Source of the DNA: Tenodera sinensis
Lineage: Eukaryota; Arthropoda; Insecta; Mantodea; Mantidae
DNA length: 64,000 bases
NCBI GenBank assembly: GCA_030765045.1
Contig: CM060965.1
Location: forward strand, 21,425,585 to 21,489,584
Direction: 5' to 3'
A program made the translations under genes and the position numbers. Position 1 is the stretch's first letter, and the number at the start of each line of letters is the position of its first letter. This document shows positions 1 to 47,492 of this stretch, in pieces. The notes beneath the pieces were generated by a model. It saw only the letters and a program-made list of their open reading frames with translations, ran no database searches and had not been told where the DNA came from.

Positions 1-479
1 CATTTAAAGTGTGTCGTATATACACAGCTGTATTTTGTGTAAATATTAAGTTATTTTAATGAAACAAAAACTGGTATAAAACTCGTTATTTGCAATATAA
101 ATGTACGTCATCAGCAAAGTTGAGTTGTATTTACAAAACGTTGAAATGGCACAATTTTGTTTCACTGTGGTGAAAAGTCAACTTTGCTCTGTTGAACACA
201 TCTAATGTAAGTTCTCGGAAAGATACAGTAAAGAAACACCCATTGTATGTGTGGCTTATGCGTCAGCATACTGTGTAATAAAGCACTACTGCATGCGTGG
301 TCTCTTGAGTCATCAGAATAGATCAACATTGCAACTTTTGCTTACGCGAGTTTCGTAACTTAGTAGAGTCTGTGTCTTTCTTTGTTGAAATACATACGTA
401 TACTTTCCTGCTTGTAGCTGAAGGGAGAAGTGGTATAAAAAGGTGTTTTTGCACCAACTGGATATGTTGTTGCTGTTAG

Positions 480-800
480 CTAATGCTGGATTTCTGACAA
501 TGAAGTCATTAATCCTCTTGCTCTCCAATATTTTTCACTGATGGGTGGGGCATTAGAAGTGGCCGGGCATATTTGAAGGTGGTCTCGATCCATTTCCTCT
601 TGCAGATCACATAGAGGACAGAGTGGTGAAGAATATATCCCAAACCAACTGGATATAACCATATACAATTGTTTGGTAATTTGGAGAGCTCTCTAAACCC
701 ACACAGGACAAGGACCGACCTTGACTTCCGACTATAAATAGCTCGCAGCCTAATTGAACAATACCACGTTGGGGGTTGAAAATCCAAAACCCCTGCACCC
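480..800 (-). pseudogene. LINE fragment, C-terminal zinc-knuckle end
   Basis: In the 480-668 frame the minus strand encodes a CPLC...HLQIC knuckle (C-x2-C-x8-H-x3-C), followed by SEKYWRARGLMTSLSEIQH and a stop. This is the usual end of I/Jockey-type non-LTR polyproteins. The preceding RNase H-like part is spread over two frames (509-787 and 607-798), so it is frameshifted. Two relatives, at 24461-24521 (+) and 36863-37008 (-), share the same end and the same 3' flank TAGCTAACAACAACAT, which is probably the true element terminus. Confidence 0.6.
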
Positions 801-1065
801 CTCAGACTTCAAGGAAAACATTATCCTAAAAGGATACCACCAACAGCAAAGAAGTCCCGCCCATCTCGAAAGTGTTTCGTGTGCCGCAAGAAGGGAATTT
901 GCGAATGTGGAGATGTAGGTACCCTTGTGTGTTTATCCCTGTTTTGAGGTAAACCACTGCAGAACGAACATATTAAGGTAAGCCAATAAAGTATCTAGAC
1001 TTTACTAAAATGGTTCATAAAGGGAAAATCAAAATAAGTTGGGTTGGATAAGGGATAAATAAGGG

Positions 1066-1164
1066 TTAAATGCTTAAACGCACAGGACGTGTATACACGC
1101 CCATATCGCTCATCCGTCATTTTAAATGGACGTGATTTCACGTCCATATCCCTCAAGAGGTTAA
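1066..1164. mobile_element. tiny TTAA-flanked piggyBac-like MITE
   Basis: TTAA occurs at 1066-1069 and 1161-1164. Between them, 91 bp carry inverted subterminal segments: GGACGTGTATACACG on the left, and GGACGTGAAATCACGTCC when the right side is read in reverse complement. TTAA duplications and GGACGT-type subterminal repeats are usual in piggyBac-class elements; the assignment is inference. Confidence 0.4.
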
Positions 1165-1700
1165 AAGAAAGTAAGATATCTGGTGTCAGTAAACAGACTC
1201 ACTTTTACTATCTAGAAATTGTTTACACATCACTGTATGCAAATCTTATGACAAAGAAGTTTAGCATACAGGCTGCCATTATGTTCAGTGTCTTAGAGTG
1301 TAATTTAAGACCTTGGCAGAAAGAAAAAAGGTTTACGAATGCTGACACATCAAGGAAAGCATACACAATATTAAAGATAGATAAGTTTCAAAAAATGTAT
1401 ATGTCTCAATTTTTGCAGGAGAAACGAAGCCGGAGATTTTTAATGTGTAGTGAACAATTTCCAATCATGCATTAAATAAGTGACTTTCTTGCAAAAGCCT
1501 TTCCAAAACTCAATTATCTTATAAACATGAAACCATCTTATATTCGGGGCAATACAGCATTTATGTTTCCAATTGTAGTTAAGAATGACATGTCATGCTA
1601 ACTTTATGCTCATGTTTACTTCATTATGTTAACATTCATAATCCTTCATAACTGAAGTACTTTATGCCAGAATCAAATATGTCTGAAAGCTTTTCCCTAC

Positions 1701-37538
<35,838 letters not shown>

Positions 37539-38454
37539 CTGTAACAAAATTAATTACTTTTATTTTTCCCTGTATATTTAAATACAAAAGATAATATACA
37601 ATGAAATGTTACAACTGAAAAACACATAGAAGAAGTTGCAAAAGTATGTGCCCTTAATATCTGTCAATGTAGTTTGGAAATGGCAAATAAGTGCATACAT
37701 GTTAAAGAGAAGCTGTAGTATTGCACTTAAACTAGTGCAGCATATTAGTATTCATTTGATGACTGTGACCGTGTTCCAAATAATTTACAAATGAATAGAT
37801 GCCTTTCTAAGCCTGTGTTAATTTCCAGCATTCACATGCAAGATGCCTTAGAAGCAGCAGTGTGTATGTCCAAGCTCATTAACACTTTCTGACAAACAGT
37901 GAAGGTCATATTACTAAAGGAGGACAAGATGTTTGTGAAGATGTGTAAACTATCAACAAAGTGTTTCAAACAGCTATGAACTGCTTGTGTATGCACTCAG
38001 TAGACAATACAGTGTCAGACGTGTTTTGGTTTTCAGAAACAATATTAATAATGAATGCTGATGAATTGAGCCATCAGAGCATTCTATAGGTAGGTATATG
38101 CAACTTCTAACTGAATTCTTCAACTTAAGGTCACTTTCCAATTGTATAATAATTGCTCAACAAATTATTGTAACTAAATAAACATACTAATGGCCTGCAA
38201 CACAAATTATCGAATATGTTTGAATGTCAGTGATACACATTTCAGAAAAATGAAAGCTCCAATTTATAATACCTAACATGCCTTCCTTAAAAAAACTTCC
38301 CTGTTCTTAAGTTATAGTTCTATTGCAACGAACTTTCAACAAAAATAGAATTGGATCATAGCTTTCCTTATAATCAATATTTGGAAAATGCTGAAATTAA
38401 ATATAAGTTTAGTATTTACTCGACTCTTCATTTTATAAGGATGTGTATTGTGTG

Positions 38455-39215
38455 CTAATTTTAACCTTCTCTACCACGTGCCTAGTAAGTAGAGTAAGTA
38501 TGCTGTATTGCAACCAAAAATTTGATACACAAATGCTATCAGAAAGATATATTTTGAGGCCCCCCTAATTAAAAAAAGGGAATTTTAGAAAAGGGTTGGT
38601 CTGTGTGTGTGCGCCCACGTGAAATAACTATCAAACTTTAAGTTTAGTACCTTCCAAAGATGCAAAACGAGGATTTTCGAGACCCCCCCCCCCCCCCACC
38701 CGCCCCAAACTATGCTTCAGATAATATTTTCTTATTTATTTTCTTCTCAAAAATTGCATAAATAGTTTTGATTCAAATAGTGTATAGTACTGCAGATATA
38801 CATGACAAAGTGCATGCCTAAAATGTGCTGGGAATATAGCCTGCAAAGGCCTGTTCTTTGGGAAAGAATGTAGAATTTGATACAACCGGCAAAGCATAAC
38901 CGACAATTTGCTTACAAGAAATATAATCTCTAAAACAATACACAATTTAACTCAAATAACTTTTTTGTGGGATCAGGCTTTTCAGATGTATCAATCATTA
39001 TCGTCGATTTGAATTTTCCAATACTTAGTCTTTTTTTAACCAATCATCAGATGTTTCCAGCGATATCATGAAAAGGAAATGGAATTTCAAGGCCAAAAAT
39101 GAATTACCAGCTTCTACAGATCTGACTATTGATTATTTTCCTGTTTCCCTTCTGTATCCTCAAGAAATGCATCATGAAACTTCTGCAGACGTTCATCTGA
39201 TTAGTAAACAGAAAA
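38455..39215 (+). repeat. family X repeat, nearly complete
   Basis: Starts at the hairpin-like CTTCTCTACCACGTGCCTAG...GTAGAG end, continues TGTATTGCAACCAAAAATTT, and has an internal run of 15 C (38683-38697). The order of blocks is as in 42205-43040. Confidence 0.7.
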
Positions 39216-39720
39216 ATAAGTTTTTGTAAGAATTATTTGCAGGGGCTTTTTATATACATATATAATCATGGTGTCCCAAAACATTAGTATTGGTACAGTC
39301 TGGTTATTAAATTTTAGGTGAAATAATACTTCCTTATACCCACACAAACATTAACGCTTAACACCATTGTACGGTTCAGGACAATGGAAGCAAGGTAACT
39401 GAATGGAAGTACGTTCTGGTTCAGATACACACCACTGTTGATGTTGCGTCTGAAACTCGCTATTGTTTATGCTGCTAATAAGGAGCAGGTGTTCAGTTGG
39501 AGTAACCGAATGCTCGTCCGCCTGGTTACCAACCGCTGAACGATGCCGTTGACAAGATTATTGCTGCTGTCGAGATGTACTTTTTACTTCCACAGGAGGA
39601 GGAGCGCGGGACCTTCGTTACTTGAAAGTGTTTGTTGCCTCATTGTCACTTGTGTAACTTCAGACCAAAAAACACTGGTCCGTTGTATCACATTAAATCG
39701 TGAGGAGTGACTGTCTACAT

Positions 39721-39894
39721 CAGGCATGTCAAACAGCACTCGCCAAGTGTGAAAATATTCCCCTATTTTCCCTCCCTTCAAATCGGAGAACGAGAAAAAC
39801 AAAGCGAAAACCGGTTCTACTAGCGCGTGCTACTGCAGTTAAGGAGGGGTAGACCCCTCTCTTCACACCCTCGGAGTGATGTTTGACATGCCTG
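39721..39894. mobile_element. hAT-type MITE with perfect TSD, 174 bp
   Basis: Perfect 14-bp inverted ends (CAGGCATGTCAAAC / GTTTGACATGCCTG), flanked on both sides by the identical 8-mer GTCTACAT (39713-39720 and 39895-39902). There is no coding content. Confidence 0.88.
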
Positions 39895-40504
39895 GTCTAC
39901 ATCGTGCTACGCGCGAATCATGAAAAATAATACCTACTCCGGTACTATTTCACCTCCACCGGGATTACGATCAACATTACTTAACGCAATGGGAAGTAAC
40001 ATGAAGTAAGAAATGTCGCTGAAGTATCTACCAGGATACACTTAAAAGTAATGGGAATGATTCTGATTGGTTTATTTATTGTATTGGTTGTTACTATACT
40101 CGGCTGACTTGGCAGATATTCGAAGTAATTCTCTTTATCTTATCAGTGGTTATATTTTTCCAAAAATGTGGAGTATGAAACATTTTTAACGTCGAATGCA
40201 GTACAGAGTTGACCATAACCTTCTTTTGGAGCTAAAACAAAAGAAACTCAAAATGGCATTGCTTCTCGTCGATTGCTTCAAATTAGTCATGTGACCTCCA
40301 AACTTTAACAAAACGGGAAGGAAAAGTTTGGCATACCAAAATCTTACATTACGTCATGTTAAACCAACACTAAAAGCTCTATTTAATGTGTTAGAATTTC
40401 CCGTCACGTCCCGTCGAGTTAAGTCACATTACGGTAGGTTCGTCGTAATCCCGGCATTTGTTAAGTAACGTTAAGTTAATCATAATTCCGACATTATAGT
40501 GTCT

Positions 40505-40680
40505 GATGTTTCACTCACACGACCTTCCCTACCCACTGCCGTTTAATTTTACTGAAGCTTATTTTTCTATTACTTCATATTAATCGAGATCAACATTTTA
40601 CAGAAACAGATTCATTGCGCATTTCTTTCTACGTACTAGATGAGTAGAGGAAACCACTATATAGCATTGTAATTACATAC
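40505..40680 (-). repeat. family X, two ends with the middle deleted
   Basis: Right-end sequence (GATGTTTCACTCACACGACC, TTCATATTAATCGAGATCAA) is followed almost directly by the hairpin-like left end (TTCTACGTACTAGATGAGTA). Confidence 0.5.
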
Positions 40681-40988
40681 TTTTTCCACGACACCACGAG
40701 AAAAAAAAAATTGAATAGCAGCAGCCCTTTAAAGATGAGAAAACTATTGAAATTTTAAAATCAATATTAACGAAATTCTCCGAAATGCCTTGATTAACAA
40801 GCAGCAAATACAAAAATAAGCTTCCATAAGAACAGTTTGTAGATGCAAAGTACAGAAATCATATGAATAAAGATCTTTTTATCCACTGTTTCATCTTTGT
40901 GTGATAGTGGGTGTAAGATATTTATTAATGTTTGCAACTAAAGGTATTGGAGAAGTCAGTGTTTTGTGGTTCGTGCTCATGAACTTAC

Positions 40989-41360
40989 ATTTACAAAGTT
41001 ACCATAATTGTCCTGTAGCAGGTGAATGTAAATTCAACTCCGTCCTTGAATCAACTCTCGTGTGGCAGAGTTCAATGAACTTGTCGTAACCAGAAAGTTG
41101 CCGAAAATGCGTTTTTTCTCGTATGAATAGCAATTCCCCAAGCAACAGTACAATTTTCCACAGTCTTGTGCTGTTTGGTGGATGCTGCGGATCGAAGAGA
41201 AAGGGGCATGAGTCACATGGGTGAATGACCTCAGAAAATAACCGGACTTGCAGGTAAAGCGGGATCATTACGTCATTTCCCCCAGGGGAAAAAGTGTCCT
41301 CTGCTTCCAAATGCATATAGCTTTCATTATGCCATTAACGATAATTTCTAATAACGCAAC
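40989..41360 (-). other. candidate hts 5' noncoding exon (tentative)
   Basis: A strong minus-strand donor (AAT|GTAAGT) at 40989 lies about 370 nt downstream of paired ETS-like sites. The acceptor of the first coding exon (37538) would be its partner after a 3.4-kb intron. No conserved coding sequence is seen. Everything beyond the motif positions is inference. Confidence 0.25.
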
Positions 41361-41362
41361 AA

Positions 41363-41392
41363 GCGCCAGAGGGCGGAAGTAAAACCGGAAGT
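41363..41392. promoter_or_regulatory. CTCF-like site plus two ETS-type sites
   Basis: GCGCCAGAGGGCG (41363-41375) resembles the CTCF core. GCGGAAGT (41373-41380) and ACCGGAAGT (41384-41392) are ETS-family sites as found in TATA-less promoters. The surroundings (41340-41480) are richer in CpG than most of the window. Confidence 0.35.
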
Positions 41393-41734
41393 GCAGGCGG
41401 GGGTCATAAAATTGTTTTGGCCGGCCACTGCAATTATTATATAAATAACACTCCGATGCACTGCGCACACATTTACTTCCTGCACGCACTTAAAACGTCT
41501 CGTGGAGGTTACGAAAATGTCTGATAAAGATTAAATTCAGTCAACTGAACTTCCTATTGACACGTTCTAAATGTGCATTTTATAGGAAAAAAACATAAAT
41601 GGTTACGAAATATCAACATTTTAAAATACACATGTTTCTGTTGCTGCACATTCCCAGAGCACCCCATATAACTCGATTGCTGCCAATTTTGCAGTTTCTT
41701 ACTTTTATCACTTAGTTATAGTACCTACTCAATG

Positions 41735-42110
41735 AAAAGTTGAATAATAGCAAATTTCGCGTTTAAGTTCATCTTCCTACTAGGCAAAACGAAGATTTTC
41801 AAGAACATCTCCCTCCCGAAACTACCCCGTACATAGAAAATGGCTCTAAGAATAATAGATTTAAAACACGTGTCAAGATATTTCCATAACAAATAAAATG
41901 CACAACTTGAATTTTCTGCAAATGGCATATAAAGCGTCTTCATTCTGAATTAATTTTGTACAATGTTTAATTGGCGAATCATGAAAGATACATATATACT
42001 ATAAGATTATGCTTCTCCAAACACGCAATGTACATCGTCCTTATACCATTTGGTTACCGAGATATGGCTTTTTCACATGATTCCAGAAAGTATTCGTCTC
42101 CACTTTAAAT
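41735..42110 (+). repeat. family X repeat, partial
   Basis: GCAAAACGAAGATTTTCAAG and CGAAACTACCCCGTACATAG match the interior of the neighbouring copy at 42205; the ends are missing. Confidence 0.55.
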
Positions 42111-42204
42111 ATTTCAAGTAGTCGAAGTAAAGGAAAGGCAATTCCCATTTTTAATAGACAGGAAGAAAAATCTATATTAGAGTAAACATGTATACGTACA
42201 TAGA

Positions 42205-43040
42205 GTACGTATAGTAAGTAGGGGAAGTATTGTATTCCAAACGAAAATTCGATATCGAGATTTCACTGGAAATATGTTTTGAGGCCACGAGAATCCCCCC
42301 CCCCCCAAAAAAAAGGAATTTCTAGAAAAAAGACCGCGTGGTTGTGGGTATGTCTGTCTGTCTGAACAGCATAACTCGAAAACGAAAAGTCGTTAAAAAA
42401 TCAAAGTTGGCATTTAAGTTCACTAACTTTGAAGGGTGCGACACGAAGATTTTGAAGAAAATTCCTTCACCCTAAACTACTCTTTACATGGAAATTTTTT
42501 CCAAAATTGATTTTCTCAAAAATGGACTAATGATTTTGATTAAAATGCTATATGTTTATGCAAATGAAATGTATTATTTTGAATTTTCTGGCTATAGCCT
42601 ATGTAGTCCTGTTTACTTTTGACGCTTTTGCATAAGTGGTAAACCGTAAGATAGACCAAAGAAGGTAAATCTCGTTGAAACATAATTTACGTCCAAATAT
42701 ATTTTTTGTGGAGTGAACCATTTCGGAGATATTCCTTGTTATTTGTGCGAGTTTTCAATACGTATACTTTTCTCATGTGGAAGGTCGTTATCCATTATTT
42801 TTATATCTTGGCTGTGCAAAGAGAACCGAATTTCAAAGCCTCCACATAGCGACCAGCATTATAAGATTTGACTATGGCTCAAAGCCTATTGTATTCCCAC
42901 CTACAAAGAAATAAGCAATAAGATAACTTCTGCAAATGTTTACCTCAACTAACATGAACATAGAGGAATAAGGGGTTTGTAAGAATGGTCGGTACAAGAG
43001 TAGAGAAAATCATGTGAGTGCAATACATCAGATTCCTTTT
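42205..43040 (+). repeat. family X repeat, reference copy
   Basis: About 836 bp. The left end is GTAGTAAGTAGGGGAAGTAT then TGTATTCCA and CGATATCGAGATTTCAC. A C12 tract lies at 42295, then GGAATTTCTAGAAAAAAG and ACGAAGATTTTGAAGAAAAT. The right end is AAGAGTAGAGAAAATCATGT then GAGTGCAATACATC. No coding frame. Both ends contain a TGTATTGCA-like 9-mer in inverted orientation, which may be a short terminal repeat. Confidence 0.7.
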
Positions 43041-43955
43041 ACTATAGTCGTCCGGGATGGAATATCTTCCCATTAACATCGTTTAACCATTTGGGTCTTA
43101 AACGGCGTTAATGAGCCCGGGGTCCATAGAGTTAAGAATTACATGTTTGTTTTCTTTGTCAAGGGAAACCCAGGGAAGATGAACTATTCAGATCTCGACT
43201 TGGAATCTGTTGAACGTTAGGCAAAACGCTCCCCCACCCTCTCCGCCATTATTCACACACCTTTACTCCAGTGGTGACTGAGAAACAATACGGTTATTTC
43301 CAAACATTCGTACTAAAAATTTATCCACTGGTACTACGAGCTGAAGAATGTTTGCAATATTATTGATGGCAAACAGCCAAAACATGGCGAACAAATTTAA
43401 GGAAATTTTGCATCTATACTCCAAGCAAATCGTACGTGAGCCAACGGCACACCGAGCGTATTTTTACTTCTGTCACAAAGAAACCGATAACAAACTTACA
43501 AAGGAAACGTTAAGTGAAGCATGTGTCGGAACATTTGTTATCGAAAAACAAAGCAGCTCTTCATGTGCCGTTTCCAGTTAATATCCTCGGGTAAAATGGA
43601 AAGAACAAAACTGTCGTTGCATAACGCTGTTTAAGACGTCACGAACAAGTGAAGAGCTAAAAAGCAGCAGATTATTTCAATGCTGCAAACAGAAGCGCGT
43701 TCCGGAGGGAAACAACTGGCGGGAATTTCACTTTGTGCGGATGCAAATGCATTTAAAAGCTTTCACAATTCGGAGCAAATGTTTCTCCATTTTATGTTAT
43801 TATAATAACGTTCTTTCTCGGCTCAGAAACATTGAAGTCTGGTTAATTTGACTACAAGTCAATAACCTCAAGTGCGTTTTCAAGCTTTAGAAGTCATTCC
43901 TTTCCAGTTGGAGTAAAGGAACTAAAAGCTTTTGTAAAGTAATTTAAATTAAATT
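43041..43955. other. intergenic or intronic, little visible
   Basis: Contains a scrap of the 15375-type SINE (about 43090-43140, AATGAGCCCGGGGTCCATAG). I see no other gene or repeat. Confidence 0.4.
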
Positions 43956-45395
43956 CAGTATAACCTCGTTAGCGCGAACTCGCTTAAAACGAACTTGCGG
44001 TAAACAGAAACAAATATTAGTCCCGGCAGGAACAGATTAGTTCTCACGGGAAGTTTTATCAGTTAATATGAATTTCGGTTAAGCAAATCACGAACTTTTC
44101 CCTACCGTAATTAAATTTCATTGTAATAAAAACTTCCAATGTCACAGTACTTTAACTGTTAATTTTTTTCTGAAATTAATGCAACAAATGCAACTACAAA
44201 ACTAAGTACCCAGTAATGTGTGCACTAACGTTTAGATATGTATTCTATGCCAGGTGTTCTTTTAGTCGTGGCCAAATCGAATGCTGAATACAAATATACA
44301 AACGGTAGCAGAAGAAACGTGGCAAAGAGGAAACAATGCGCAGATGAAGTGGACCGCAGTACAAGAAAACAGCAATTACCGAATCTACTTTACGATAATG
44401 AAGAATCGAGAAAAAAAAATCATTGATGTTGCTGCATCAGGTTCCGGAAATAAATCTAAACGACTTCGTAGGGCCAAGTATGAAGTCATCGAGACGTTAC
44501 TGCTAGAATGGTTCAATCACATGCGTGCATCTAACATACCTTCATGCTCAATCATACCCAGATTTAGTAATTGTAAGTCTGACAGCGATCCTTTAGTGAA
44601 CCCCCTTAAGTTGGTGTTCCACCAATCAGAGAATTTCCATGCAGTAATGGCAAAGCGCAATATCGATTAATCCTCGAAACGCAACTAGCGCGAGCTTAGA
44701 AAACGATAAAATGTCGGACACTACTGACAGTGAGATGCAACTTACACAAATTAACCTCAATACAGCATCAACTTCCAAGAATATTGCACTAAGCACAGTC
44801 CCGCAAATTAATTTCACTAATTGTACAAGAAATAACTTATACATGAAATAAAGTTTCGTCTGAAAACCAATATATTCAATTTGCCTTCTATTTTTCAATG
44901 TTACGTAGCATACCAAGGTTATCATTTTCATCATGCAGCTGTGACGTGCTGGAAACGAATCGATTGTTTAACGTTAGCGCCTGCGCAGAACTCCGAATAT
45001 CAGCTGACGCAATATGTAGGTCATTGTTCCTGGTGAGTGTACAACATTTTACAATATTTCAACTATAAAATTAGGAAAGTGGTGGAGCATAAATTGTCGT
45101 ATGAAACTTAACTATAATGGTAATTAAGACGCTTGTATGAAAACTAGGAAACTCGCGTCTTAATTACTACCATTATAGACTCGTTGCATAATATATTATT
45201 ACGTGGCCTTAATATACAAAGAGTACTTGTACTTTACAATCACTTTGTAGTATTCTATGTCTGAAGTAACGTAAGTGATTGATAATGATTTGTATTCCTA
45301 GTATTAATATCTGTGTTCTTCGCTTAACATGAACCTTTTAACATGAACTCTTGATTTCTCGGTCCCTTCGGATTCGTGTTAACGAGGTTCTACTG
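43956..45395 (+). mobile_element. pogo/Tigger element, internally deleted, 1.44 kb
   Basis: Left CAGTATAACCTCGTTAGCGC and right (reverse complement) CAGTAGAACCTCGTTAACAC are Tigger-style TIRs. TA follows the right end; the left has TT. A frame at 44281-44670 encodes the CENP-B-type DNA-binding region: KRLRRAKYEVIETLLLEWF then NHMRASNIP, the second helix-turn-helix of pogo transposases. The DDE domain is absent, so the copy is non-autonomous. A near-perfect hairpin sits at 45112-45178. Confidence 0.85.
45112..45178. repeat. hairpin inside the Tigger element
   Basis: CTATAATGGTAATTAAGACG pairs with GTCTTAATTACTACCATTAT across a 23-nt loop. The arms differ only by a 3-nt insertion. Confidence 0.8.
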
Positions 45396-46881
45396 TACAT
45401 GTTTCACAAATATCCCGCAGAACAATATAAACTAACAATCGACAGTACAGTGTTATTAAAAACCTGATACTTGCATCGTAAGTTAAGGTTCTGACGTAAT
45501 GAAAATTGAGTCACCGATAGTTGCGACTCATGCATATTCAGACAAGTAATTATCACATTAATTAAGTTTGAACACAATATTAAATCATACCATGTTCCAT
45601 AAATCGCAACCTAAATGCAGGCGCTTAATTTGATATGACCGCGTCTGTGATCAGCGTTCTCAAATTAGAGGTCCCGGACACGATTCTCGGCTGGTGCGAA
45701 GAATTATCCCCTATCCTCAGCAGAATCTGCAAGATATCCCTTGCAGTGTCTGGAAGTATTTCACGATAAAAGTAATAAAATGCTATGCTGAGAAATACAC
45801 AGTTCAGCGAGTGAATACCAAAAACAGGAACAGCTGTCTCAGGTCAAGGTCTCCGATATGACCACAGAAGTTACAGGAGAGCTACACAAATGAAACAATT
45901 CAAAAATTCGATAGCGGTGCTTACTCCTACGAGTAACCTTAGCCGCTCTTCCTTTAAACTGCAATGTAAACAACACGTGTTTGAGTAACGCTTCATCGGT
46001 TGATCGAACCGCACAACCTCCACGTCAGCAGGCGCGAATGAAAATATAGTCCATTAACATGGAAAATAGCATTACACTTAAAATAACTTCAAGAATTATT
46101 TGCAAAAACAGTTTGAACACCTTACGGTAACAAAAAATGGAATACATTAATATGCAAATACATTAACAGCGGTACGAAATGCACGCGGAGGAACACAATT
46201 TCACTCTTTGTTTACACTGCAGTTTAAAGTATAGTAGCCGTAAGTTATTTATCAAAGTGCAATATCGGCCACTAACTACTAAATGTATTAAAGTTCCTAT
46301 AAAAAATAACAAAATGAGTAAATTGATTTACGTTAGAAACAAAGAAACCGTAGAACACTTAACATTTGCTGATGGCAGAGCTAGAATAAATGTCAATTTT
46401 TAACAATGGCCCTCGTAGAGTGAGTGAAAACCCAGGTAATCAATACTGCCAGCTGATACGTGTTTATTTTTCTAGACTTTCAAAATCTGAAAGGGATAAA
46501 AGCGATTTGGGCAGGTTTTAATCACATGGAAGACCCGACATAAGCCCCACGATAGGAATGTAAATAACTATTTTACGGATCTCGAAAGTTCTGCCTGTCT
46601 CTCTGCTTCAACTCTCCTTATTTCGAACTCCTGTACGACCCTGTTTTTTCTTATCACCTATACATTATTTTTGTAGATGCTAATATATTACAGCTGTCGC
46701 AAAATTTGATGGCTGGACACTAAATTCAATCATAGGCTTGCCATGCCTTAAGGTGTTGTATAGGTAAACACGCTGTGAAATCAGCTGTAAAGCCAATGAT
46801 ATTTATATCATTTACACCCACAAAATGTGTTTGCACAACAGGAAAAAGAATAGTAATAGTCCACTTTCAGCCGCCGTTAAA
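45396..46881. other. no recognisable feature
   Basis: AT-rich with short open frames only; nothing I can support. Confidence 0.4.
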
Positions 46882-47117
46882 GGCCGCGCCGTAGTCGAGT
46901 GGTTAGACCAATCGCTTCTCACCAAAGCGGCCTAGGTTCGATCCCAGGTAATCGCATGTGGGATTCGTGGTGGACGAAGCGGCGCTGGGGCTTGTTTCCT
47001 CCGGTTTCCCCAGCCATTTCATTCCACCGGTGCTCCATGTTCATTTCATGTATCATCAGTGTCACCGCCTGCGGTGCCATAGTAGTAATCGCAGGCGTTA
47101 AACACTACAAAAAAAAA
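46882..47117 (+). mobile_element. tRNA-derived SINE family C with target duplication
   Basis: Head with GTCGAGTGGTTAGACCAATC and TAGGTTCGATCCCAGG, a body with GTTTCCTCCGGTTTCCCCAG, and a poly-A tail. The flanks CCGCCGTTAAA (46871-46881) and CCGCCATTCAA (47118-47128) form an 11-bp target duplication with two differences, so the copy is complete and inserted by retroposition. Confidence 0.85.
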
Positions 47118-47460
47118 CCGCCATTCAATATTGCGACTAACATAGTTGCATACGCGATTATAACCAATACACTAGCAACAGAGTGTACATATGCATGTAG
47201 GGTTTTATGGTTTATTCCCAATCAAACATACAGGCGATCTGGCAAGGAAAAATTACCATATTTAAATACAGAAGCATCGTATTTTATTTTATTTCATTTT
47301 ACTTTCTCTAGCATCGACAATAAGTTAAGAGGAAATTTGCATTCCATCTTAAAATCGATATCGGAATTTTACCAGAACTATAGGTTCTACGGTCCCCTCA
47401 ATATAAGAAAATAAGAAGCGTATAGAAAATGAACCTCTGTGTATCTGTGTATGTAGGTGT

Positions 47461-47474
<14 letters not shown>

Positions 47475-47492
<18 letters not shown>

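Larger units (their letters stand above)
1..1700. other. partial hts intron downstream of the last visible exon
   Basis: Contains a LINE 3' fragment (480-800) and a tiny TTAA-flanked element (1066-1164). The rest is AT-rich sequence in which I see no exon. Confidence 0.7.
37539..40988. other. region upstream of the first coding hts exon
   Basis: Probably an hts 5' intron if transcription starts near 41.36 kb. It contains a family X copy (38455-39215), a hAT MITE (39721-39894) and two family X ends (40505-40680). In 37600-38400 I see nothing certain. Confidence 0.4.

Noticed and set aside
1089..1475. 128-codon open frame
   Set aside because: Starts inside the TTAA-flanked mini-element, no recognisable domain.
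46882..46955. Functional tRNA gene
   Set aside because: tRNA-like boxes but poor cloverleaf, followed by a SINE body, poly-A and target duplication.
46899..47414. 171-codon open frame
   Set aside because: First half is SINE sequence, second half has no recognisable domain.
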